Below, piece by piece: positions 1-5,001 of a stretch of 5,544 nt of DNA; positions within the stretch are counted from its first letter, which is position 1, and every line of letters starts with the position of its first letter. The translations under genes and the position numbers were made by a program. Below the pieces are notes generated by a model. It saw only the letters and a program-made list of their open reading frames with translations, made no database searches and had not been told where the DNA came from. This DNA comes from an uncultured Roseiflexaceae bacterium (lineage in GTDB: Bacteria; Chloroflexota; Chloroflexia; Chloroflexales; Roseiflexaceae): contig CAIPUQ010000199.1 of assembly GCA_903868295.1 (NCBI GenBank), positions 1 to 5,544 of the forward strand. The letters run 5' to 3'.

Positions 1-1384
1 CTGGGGTTCCTTCGGACCGTGGTGGTCGGCCTGGGGTGCCATCCAGCGGTGGTGGTGGAGCGTTTTGACCACGATCATCCTCGGCGGGGTTCTCGGGGGT
101 GCGTTCTTGCGGGCACGGTCTGCCCTGCGCAGCGGCATCGCACGGGGCTTGCGTCTGCGTAGGCACCGCAGTCGACACTTGCTTGACCCGTGCCGGGACT
201 TGTGTGGTTTCTACCCCTTGCAGCAGATTCGGCGCAGACTTTGGAGGGGTATCGGCGTTATTGGGGGCCCCATCGCTCTTGTCGGGTGGGGGATCTTGTT
301 GGACGGGAACAGTAGATTCGATAGACTGCATCAGCGACGGCGGCACCTCAGAGAGTGCATTCGCACATTCGGGCGGCAACGCCCCACCATCCCACGTCGC
401 ACATGCATCACTCGCCTGCTGCACCGCTGTTTGGCACTGTGCATCTACCGGTTGGGCAGCATCGATGAGGGTACCGACGCACCCATAAAAGACGGCGCCA
501 CGGATGGTCGCTTCGCGGCCTTCTGGACCGGTGAACTCTACCACGACAGGGGGCAATGGGATAACTTCGCCCGTTGCAATGATTGCTTTGGGGGCAACCT
601 GGGCCGACGCCAAACCCATCCCCGATACGGCGACACTGACCGCGACGGTGGATGCGGTGGTCGCCAGACCGACACTCAGCTTGTTGGCTGCAGAGCTACT
701 CGCCTGGAGCACCCCAGCAGTAGACTGACTAAGTTTGTCTACATAGAGGTGGAACGACTCGACCGCATAATAAAACGATTTGCTGAATGTCTGCGCACGG
801 CGGCGGGTTGCGGCGTCTTGCTTGCGGATTCTGCTGATCCCCGTGACCATGCTCCGGAACGGGCGCACCATCCCGATGACCATGATGAGATCAATCACGC
901 GCAATTCGTTCTGGAGCGCATTGAACAATCCAAACGCAGACAGGACGAAAATCGCCCCGGCGCTCAGGACCAACGCGCTTACCAACACGCCCCAAGCGAC
1001 GGTATCGAGACGCCGTAGCATCGCTGCGACACGGCGTGCAGTCGGACTCACACGGACACGTGGTGCCAGGCGCGTAGCGAAGCTATCGCCGATTTCGATT
1101 TCGTACTTGGCTGGGATATACGGAACAACAGCGGTGAACGTACGCCGCCAACGCAGAACCCGCACGAACAAGAGCAAGCAGGCGCAGATCAGCAAGCCTA
1201 CGACGAAGTTTTGTTTGTCAGGCATTTGGTAGGCACTGATGAAGCCCACGACACCGGTCACCAAACTCACAGCAGTGGCAACAAACACGACCGCAGCCTG
1301 TGTTTTGCGTTTGCGCGCAGCCGTGGAAGCCTGTGCACGGGGGATCTGCGCCACGATGGCATCGACACTCAGTTGATCAACCAT
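1..1384 (-). CDS. Multi-pass membrane protein with Cys/Pro-rich C-terminal tail, function unknown (partial, runs off left edge)
   Basis: The minus strand is open without a stop from ATG 1384-1382 to the window edge, giving 461 codons with the C-terminus missing. I do not recognise the family. A basic N-terminus (ARKRK, 23-27) precedes hydrophobic segments at about 30-52, 60-76, 128-155 and 162-180. A strongly basic stretch follows (RIRKQDAATRRR, 185-196). A fifth, Ala/Val/Ser-rich segment at about 237-261 ends in LASAQ and resembles an internal signal sequence or membrane anchor. Positive-inside reasoning places everything after it outside the membrane. That part has a small domain with Cys302, 317, 328 and 340 (possible disulfides), then from about 358 a Pro/Gln/Asp-rich, apparently disordered region with Cys415 and 424. 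The start overlaps the stop of the upstream gene by 8 bp, so the two are probably translated together. Long plus-strand ORFs over this region are its antisense shadows. The gene call is firm; function is unknown. Confidence 0.8.
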   Translation of the reverse strand, partial: MVDQLSVDAIVAQIPRAQASTAARKRKTQAAVVFVATAVSLVTGVVGFISAYQMPDKQNFVVGLLICACLLLFVRVLRWRRTFTAVVPYIPAKYEIEIGDSFATRLAPRVRVSPTARRVAAMLRRLDTVAWGVLVSALVLSAGAIFVLSAFGLFNALQNELRVIDLIMVIGMVRPFRSMVTGISRIRKQDAATRRRAQTFSKSFYYAVESFHLYVDKLSQSTAGVLQASSSAANKLSVGLATTASTVAVSVAVSGMGLASAQVAPKAIIATGEVIPLPPVVVEFTGPEGREATIRGAVFYGCVGTLIDAAQPVDAQCQTAVQQASDACATWDGGALPPECANALSEVPPSLMQSIESTVPVQQDPPPDKSDGAPNNADTPPKSAPNLLQGVETTQVPARVKQVSTAVPTQTQAPCDAAAQGRPCPQERTPENPAEDDRGQNAPPPPLDGTPGRPPRSEGTP

Positions 1385-2123
1385 CGATAGACTCCGTCAA
1401 CCCATTCAAAACCTGGACCCAAAGCAACGCAGATTCCATCGAGTCGGTTGTCTGGATGCCGCGTTGACCGGATTGGGCGGAGACCTGGTCATCACCGATG
1501 GCCAGGGCAAATGCAGTGTCGGCGACCACCGGGACTGGTCCTTGGAGTTGGATGGCGGTGACCTTGGTTCGTGGTGCATACAAATCTACACTGAACACCC
1601 TGACCGTCCCGTTGTGGAGCGTTGATACTGCGTCGACATCGCCTACTTGAGCGGCCAGTGCAAAGTTCGGCAACGGTGCGTGACCCGCATACTCACTCAA
1701 AAGCGCCTTCACCTCGACACTCGGCGGTATCGGCAGTTGTAAGCAATGGGCGAGAGACTCGGCGATACCGAGTCCATGCGCGTACCGTACATGCACGCCA
1801 ATCCGTTGCGCTGCCTGGACAACCGTCGGCCAGAGGGTGCTGGTCAATGTGCCGGATGGGGTGACCAACGTTGCATTTCCATCGGTTTGCGCCGCACGCA
1901 AGACGCGTGCCACGGTGGCAAGCAGCTCTTCGGTGCCCCACCCTGCTGCACGTGGTCCGTGCTGTGCCTGGGGATTTTGCTTCGTAACGAGCGCACGCGT
2001 CGCGGCATCGAGCCCGAACGTTTCGACCCGATATGCATCTTGCATGAGTGTTGCACCTGCGGCAGAAAAGCAGCCAGGCCCCCACCCTGTCGACACGAGC
2101 GCGAGTTGATTGCGGGTCGGCAT
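1377..2123 (-). CDS. Divergent tetrapyrrole-methylase-like protein, function unknown
   Basis: This gene encodes 248 residues from ATG 2123-2121. I chose this start over the in-frame GTG at 2138 because GAGGA sits exactly 8 nt upstream of the ATG. The N-terminus has a short beta strand, a glycine turn GWGPG (13-17) and a helix, matching the GxGPG-(x)n-T-(x)n-A opening of SAM-dependent tetrapyrrole methylases and the related YabN/DphB proteins. Residues 84-95 (ATLVTPSGTLTS) lie where the family has its GDP-containing loop. Residues 109-131 (GVHVRYAHGLGIAESLAHCLQLPI) match the family pattern G-(I/V)-x-V-(x)n-PGxSSxxAxxxxLGxPL. The GDP and PG residues are not kept, so binding of S-adenosylmethionine is doubtful. 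Length fits a two-domain methylase of about 240-260 residues. No signal peptide or membrane segment is visible. Its stop lies inside the next gene (ATGGTTGA overlap), suggesting a two-gene operon with the membrane protein. The gene is nearly certain; the fold call is a motif-level inference and the substrate is unknown. Confidence 0.8.
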   Translation of the reverse strand: MPTRNQLALVSTGWGPGCFSAAGATLMQDAYRVETFGLDAATRALVTKQNPQAQHGPRAAGWGTEELLATVARVLRAAQTDGNATLVTPSGTLTSTLWPTVVQAAQRIGVHVRYAHGLGIAESLAHCLQLPIPPSVEVKALLSEYAGHAPLPNFALAAQVGDVDAVSTLHNGTVRVFSVDLYAPRTKVTAIQLQGPVPVVADTAFALAIGDDQVSAQSGQRGIQTTDSMESALLWVQVLNGLTESIDG

Positions 2124-2131
2124 GACACCAT

Positions 2132-2136
2132 TCCTC
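2132..2136 (-). promoter_or_regulatory. Ribosome binding site that decides the start of the methylase-like gene
   Basis: Reading the minus strand, GAGGA is followed by 8 nt and then ATG at 2123. The upstream in-frame GTG at 2138 overlaps this site and has no comparable purine-rich sequence at proper spacing, so the ATG is the better start. Confidence 0.7.
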
Positions 2137-2138
2137 AC

Positions 2139-2256
2139 AGATAGATTATGTATTGGTAACTACGAAACGCGATGAAAACATTGCAGTGAAATAGTATCTC
2201 ACATCGTTGTTAAGATTTTGATACGATTGTGTGATATGCGTGTGTTTTTCGATTGG
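2139..2256. other. AT-rich leader/promoter region upstream of the methylase-like gene
   Basis: This stretch of about 118 bp is clearly richer in A and T than anything else in the window. It lies directly upstream of the minus-strand gene pair and ends where the repeat cluster begins. On the minus strand CATAAT (2150-2145) could be a -10 box placing a transcript start near 2138, but I see no convincing -35 box at 16-18 bp. TACTAT further upstream is an equally weak alternative. Only its position and composition argue for a promoter. Confidence 0.35.
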
Positions 2257-2393
2257 TAGACGCAGCTCTGTGCGGGTATGACCCATTGGAGCGGGGGATC
2301 TTCCACGGGCGCATTGCATCCGCCGCGAATGGGTAGGAGCGTCTAACGCAGCGCTGTTGCGGGCATGAACCCTTCGAGCGGAGGCTCTTCCAC

Positions 2394-2413
2394 GGGCGCA
2401 TTGCAATGCGCCC
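2394..2413. repeat. Perfect 20-bp palindrome in repeat unit B
   Basis: GGGCGCAT-TGCA-ATGCGCCC is a perfect palindrome, readable as 8-bp arms around a TGCA loop. Unit A keeps only the left half (2308-2319), because the right half falls in the 19-bp segment absent from that copy. Confidence 0.85.
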
Positions 2414-2452
2414 TGCTCAATGCATCCGCCGCAAATGGGTAGGAGCGTCTAA

Positions 2453-2467
2453 CGCAGCTCTGCTGCG
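2453..2467. repeat. Short hairpin in the repeat core (unit C; counterparts in A and B)
   Basis: CGCAGC-TCT-GCTGCG forms a 6-bp stem with a 3-nt loop. The unit B version at 2347-2361 (CGCAGC-GCT-GTTGCG) keeps the stem with one G-T wobble. Unit A at 2261-2274 keeps a 4-bp stem. In unit C this hairpin is enclosed by a second inverted pair, AATGGGT (2434-2440) and ACCCATT (2474-2480). Confidence 0.6.
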
Positions 2468-2486
2468 GGTATGACCCATTGGAGCG

Positions 2487-2506
2487 GGGCATATAGCAAT
2501 ATGCCC
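2487..2506. repeat. 8+4+8 hairpin in repeat unit C
   Basis: GGGCATAT-AGCA-ATATGCCC has perfect 8-bp arms and a 4-nt loop. It occupies the place and geometry of the unit B palindrome at 2394-2413, but with two paired substitutions in each arm. Confidence 0.75.
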
Positions 2507-2518
2507 GCTTCGAAAAAC

Positions 2519-2534
2519 CATGCCCACGGGCATG
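2519..2534. repeat. 7-bp inverted repeat beside the repeat cluster
   Basis: CATGCCC-AC-GGGCATG has perfect 7-bp arms and a 2-nt gap (a longer loop if folded). It shares the GCCC/GGGC motif of the preceding hairpins with the arm order reversed, and lies 12 nt beyond the 2487-2506 hairpin. Confidence 0.6.
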
Positions 2535-2551
2535 AAACCCCGCCTCACACA

Positions 2552-2615
2552 CCACTGGTATCTACCCAACACACCCCGCGGTGCGGTTTTCGTATACCCC
2601 TCGGCAATCCAGTGG
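2552..2615. other. Nested inverted repeats, possible structured element
   Basis: CCACTGG (2552-2558) pairs with CCAGTGG (2609-2615). Inside, CCGC (2576-2579) and GCGG (2583-2586) form a small hairpin with loop GGT. GGTAT (2557-2561) could alternatively pair with ATACC (2594-2598). No gene covers this stretch and no tRNA-like or other known RNA motif is recognisable. It may be a fold of an untranslated transcript or chance. Confidence 0.3.
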
Positions 2616-2663
2616 CGAACGGGTGCTGGTGGACCGCAACAGTCGCCCGCGCACGGGTAGAGC

Positions 2664-2701
2664 AAAACCCCGGCCAGCGCACGCTGGCCGGGGTCCTTTT
2701 T
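2664..2701 (-). terminator. Strong intrinsic terminator of the Fe-S oxidoreductase gene (bidirectional)
   Basis: Perfect 12-base arms (2668-2679 and 2682-2693, CCCCGGCCAGCG and its complement) form a very GC-rich stem. On the minus strand the stem starts 24 nt after the oxidoreductase stop and is followed at once by TTTTGC, a standard rho-independent layout. On the plus strand it is followed by TCC and then TTTTT (2697-2701), so it could also stop transcription coming rightward from the repeat region. The tightest fold leaves only CA in the loop, so the closing pairs probably open to a 4-base loop. Confidence 0.85.
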
Positions 2702-2717
2702 CCAAAAACCGACCGGA

Positions 2718-4850
2718 CTATTCGTGGACGGTCACCGACTGGAGCAGCAACTCGGCGACGTCTTGGCGGGCGACGGTATCGTCGATGCCCATGGTCTTGG
2801 CAGCGTCCTCGAACATGACCATACAGAACGGGCAGGCGACCGCGATGGTGTCGGGCTGCTCGGTGCGCAGTTGTTCGAGGCGGATGACGCTGGTCTTTTT
2901 GTCGCCGTAGCCTTCCATCCAGACGTTGCCGCCACCGCCGCCACAGCACATTGCTTTGTTGCGATTGGCGCCGGGGGCCTCGACCAACTCGATGCCGGGG
3001 ATCGACTCGAGGAGCTCACGCGGGGCGTCGTAGACGTCGTTGTAGCGGCCGATGTAGCAGGGATCGTGGTAGGCGACCTTTTGTTTGACTTCGGTGACGG
3101 GCTTGAGCTTGTCGTCGCGCACCAGGCCGGCCAGGTACTCGGTGTGATGGATTACCTGGTAGTCGATGCCGGCACGGCCGCCGAACTGGCTGTATTCGTT
3201 TTTGTGCGAGTTGTAGCAGTGGGCACAGGTGGTCACCAGGGTTTTGAAGGTGTACTGGCCCAGCGTGCCGACGTTGGTCTCGGCTTGTTGCTTGAACAAC
3301 AGCTCCTCACCCATGCGGCGGGCGGGGTCGCCGGTGCAACACTCTTCGCCACCGAGGATGGCAAAGTCGACGTCGGCCTGCTTGAGCAGCTGTGCCATGG
3401 CGCGGGCAGTGCGCTTGGAGCGGTCATCGTAGCTAGGCGCACAACCGACCCAAAAGAGGACGTCGGCGCTGCCCTTGTCGGCCATGGTGGGCAAATCGAG
3501 GCCAGCAGCCCAGGCGGAACGCTCTTTTTGGGGCAGACGCCATGGGTTATTGGCACGTTCGATGCCGTCCAGCACTTTTTTGACGCCGCTGGGGACTTCG
3601 CTCTGGATCATGGTCAGATTACGGCGGAAGTCGACCACCAAGTCGACGTGGTCGATCATGGCCGGGCATTCTTCGACACAGGCGCCGCAGGTGGTGCAGC
3701 TCCACAATTCGTTTTCGTCGTAGACACCCGACTCGAGCAACCCGATGGCGTCGAAGGCACCACGGCCGGTGCCGTTGCCCTCGAGGATCATCTGGTCACC
3801 GGTTTTGAGGGTGATGGCATGGCCGCGTTGCATGTCGGCCATTTTGGTGATCAGGAACTTGGGCGACAAGTTGGAGCCCGACGCGTGGGCGGGGCAGACC
3901 GACTGACAGCGGCCGCAGGCCATGCACGAATCGAGGTCGAGGCGTTGCTTCCAGGTCAAATCGTTGATGGTGGCGACGCCCAACTGCGGTTCGTCCTTTT
4001 CGATTTCGGCCTCGAAATCGGCAATCGGTGCCAGCGCACCACGGGGTCGCGTGCGCTTGAAGAACGTATTGAGTGGGGTATAGATGAGATGGCGCAACCC
4101 GGTGAATGGGATGGCCGCGATGAATGCAAACGACACCACGGTATGAGCCATCCACAACGCCAGATGCAAGCCCAAGCCGACGCTGCTGATATTGCCCAAG
4201 CCTATTTCGCGGAACACCACAGCCAATCCGTAGCCGACAAACGACTGTATCGCCCAGTCTTGCTCGAACACCACCACGCCACGGATGGTCTGATTGGCGA
4301 TACGCAAGCCTTCGATGAGATACCCGCTGACACCGACAAAAATCAACGAAATCAGCGCTTCGCGGTCGTAGCTGCGGTTGTGCAGTCGATCTGATTTGAA
4401 TCCATAGCGGCGCACGGCAGCCCAGATGAGCCCGGCCACAAAGACCAATCCGATGGCATCGAGAATCGTCTCGTAATAGCGATAATAGTCGCCGACCAAT
4501 ATCCGGCCGGCATCATCGCCCATAAATGGGATGGTGAAGTTTTCTTCGATGGCGATGATTTCGGTGCCGATGAACAACCCGAGAAACCCAAAGAAGATCA
4601 GGGCGTGCATCATCCCTGGTTTACGGTCTTGCATGGTTTTTTGTTGGCCGAGGGTCTCTGCCAGTACCGTCGTCACCCGACTGCCGATGACATCTAGCCG
4701 CGCATCGGGCTTGCCTTTGCGCCAGGTATTGGCGTCGCGTACGATGCCGTAGAACAACACCAATAGTGCAGCAGTTGCGGTCATATACACCGTAAAACTG
4801 CCGAGGTGCTCGCCGACGTTCCAATAAATCTGACGAATGGCTTCGGTCAT
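2718..4850 (-). CDS. Membrane-bound Fe-S oxidoreductase, NarI-like/HdrD-like fusion (ETF:quinone oxidoreductase-like)
   Basis: The protein has 710 residues. Membrane segments lie at about 18-38, 80-102, 126-147, 164-184 and 222-250, with His82, His229 and His236 as candidate heme b ligands, as in NarI/DsrM/HdrE-type subunits. The cytoplasmic half carries two [4Fe-4S] motifs, C309xxCxxCxxxCP and C385xxCxxCxxxCP. Two HdrD-type Cys-rich domains follow: Cys470, Cys504-505, Cys542/545, and Cys598, Cys635-636-Gly, Cys673/676. The first has CCTGD instead of CCG. This order is that of proteins annotated as heterodisulfide-reductase-related, and of EtfD/EMO proteins that pass electrons from electron-transfer flavoprotein to menaquinone. 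I infer a similar quinone-linked role, but no etfAB or hdr partner is present. An in-frame ATG at 4895 would add 15 residues. The ATG at 4850 is preferred because it has GGAG 8 nt upstream and lies downstream of the likely promoter. It appears monocistronic. The 556-codon plus-strand ORF opposite it is a codon-bias shadow. Confidence 0.93.
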   Translation of the reverse strand: MTEAIRQIYWNVGEHLGSFTVYMTATAALLVLFYGIVRDANTWRKGKPDARLDVIGSRVTTVLAETLGQQKTMQDRKPGMMHALIFFGFLGLFIGTEIIAIEENFTIPFMGDDAGRILVGDYYRYYETILDAIGLVFVAGLIWAAVRRYGFKSDRLHNRSYDREALISLIFVGVSGYLIEGLRIANQTIRGVVVFEQDWAIQSFVGYGLAVVFREIGLGNISSVGLGLHLALWMAHTVVSFAFIAAIPFTGLRHLIYTPLNTFFKRTRPRGALAPIADFEAEIEKDEPQLGVATINDLTWKQRLDLDSCMACGRCQSVCPAHASGSNLSPKFLITKMADMQRGHAITLKTGDQMILEGNGTGRGAFDAIGLLESGVYDENELWSCTTCGACVEECPAMIDHVDLVVDFRRNLTMIQSEVPSGVKKVLDGIERANNPWRLPQKERSAWAAGLDLPTMADKGSADVLFWVGCAPSYDDRSKRTARAMAQLLKQADVDFAILGGEECCTGDPARRMGEELLFKQQAETNVGTLGQYTFKTLVTTCAHCYNSHKNEYSQFGGRAGIDYQVIHHTEYLAGLVRDDKLKPVTEVKQKVAYHDPCYIGRYNDVYDAPRELLESIPGIELVEAPGANRNKAMCCGGGGGNVWMEGYGDKKTSVIRLEQLRTEQPDTIAVACPFCMVMFEDAAKTMGIDDTVARQDVAELLLQSVTVHE

Positions 4851-4858
4851 GGGTACTG

Positions 4859-4862
4859 CTCC
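4859..4862 (-). promoter_or_regulatory. Ribosome binding site of the Fe-S oxidoreductase gene
   Basis: GGAG on the minus strand, 8 nt before ATG 4850. The alternative ATG at 4895 lies upstream of the predicted transcript start, so this site decides the shorter 710-residue product. Confidence 0.7.
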
Positions 4863-4885
4863 ATTGCATAGTAATGCGTCGTTCA

Positions 4886-4915
4886 ATCGTAGCACGATGC
4901 GCCAATTGGCGTCAA
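4886..4915 (-). promoter_or_regulatory. Sigma-70-type promoter of the Fe-S oxidoreductase gene
   Basis: On the minus strand, TTGACG (4915-4910, 5 of 6 to consensus) and TACGAT (4891-4886, 4 of 6) are separated by 18 bp. The expected transcript start near 4879 leaves a leader of about 29 nt that includes the GGAG site. Assignment rests on consensus match only. Confidence 0.5.
4900..4911. promoter_or_regulatory. 12-bp perfect palindrome, candidate operator
   Basis: CGCCAATTGGCG at 4900-4911 is its own reverse complement. It overlaps the end of the -35 box and most of the upstream half of the spacer in the predicted oxidoreductase promoter, where a bound dimeric repressor would block RNA polymerase. 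It also lies about 24 bp upstream of the predicted -35 of the divergent gene, so one regulator could affect both. No specific regulator family is recognised from the sequence. Confidence 0.4.
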
Positions 4916-4934
4916 TGCAGACCGCAGGAGTACC

Positions 4935-4963
4935 TTTTCAGTTCGGCAATTATCTTCTACACT
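4935..4963 (+). promoter_or_regulatory. Weak candidate promoter of the short-chain dehydrogenase gene
   Basis: TTTTCA (4935-4940) and TACACT (4958-4963) are spaced by 17 bp, each matching 4 of 6 consensus bases. A start near 4970 would leave a leader of about 30 nt carrying the AAAGGA ribosome site. Confidence 0.35.
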
Positions 4964-4987
4964 AGCAGTGTTCACGAAGTAGTACCC

Positions 4988-4993
4988 AAAGGA
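4988..4993 (+). promoter_or_regulatory. Ribosome binding site of the short-chain dehydrogenase gene
   Basis: AAAGGA is followed by 8 nt and ATG at 5002. This supports ATG 5002 as the start, and it matches where homologous dehydrogenases begin, a few residues before the first beta strand. Confidence 0.7.
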
Positions 4994-5001
4994 TTGCAAC
5001 G

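Larger units (their letters stand above)
2259..2510. repeat. Cluster of three related palindrome-rich repeat units
   Basis: Three diverged direct copies lie head to tail: unit A about 2259-2327, unit B 2328-2433, unit C 2434-2510. All share a core beginning CGCAGC (2261, 2347, 2453) and continuing TGCGGGyATGA-CCC-TT-GAGCGG. B and C also begin identically with AATGGGTAGGAGCGTCTA. The spacing is 86 bp then 106 bp; the 20-bp difference is a 19-bp segment at 2406-2424 present in B but missing from A, plus one base in the core. Each unit contains short hairpins. Small minus-strand ORFs here translate the repeat itself and are not believable genes. It resembles dispersed intergenic repeats (REP/MITE-like), but no transposase, terminal repeats or target duplication are visible. 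Confidence 0.8.

Noticed and set aside
65..1018. 317-codon plus-strand open frame at the left edge
   Set aside because: It is Arg-rich, low in hydrophobic content and without motifs. The minus strand has an uninterrupted 461-codon frame with coherent membrane topology and a coupled start.
2259..2510. Possible CRISPR array
   Set aside because: Only three units with 86- and 106-bp periods, units diverged from one another and running into each other without unique spacers, and no cas genes nearby.
2146..2665. Several small minus-strand open frames of 63-86 codons in the repeat region
   Set aside because: They translate the repeat units (the same peptide phrases recur) and have no supporting ribosome sites, so they are repeat artefacts.
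2535..2667. A tRNA or known riboswitch in the gap before the terminator
   Set aside because: No T-loop (GGTTCGAATCC-like) or cloverleaf spacing, and no recognisable riboswitch core on either strand.
2724..4394. 556-codon plus-strand open frame antisense to the Fe-S oxidoreductase gene
   Set aside because: Its translation is Gly/Ala/Val/Asp-rich without recognisable domains. The opposite strand encodes clear [4Fe-4S] and Cys-rich motifs, and a strong GC bias at third positions readily leaves the opposite strand open.
4851..4895. Upstream ATG at 4895 as start of the Fe-S oxidoreductase (725 residues)
   Set aside because: The extra 15 residues precede the good GGAG ribosome site, and the codon lies upstream of the predicted transcript start near 4879.
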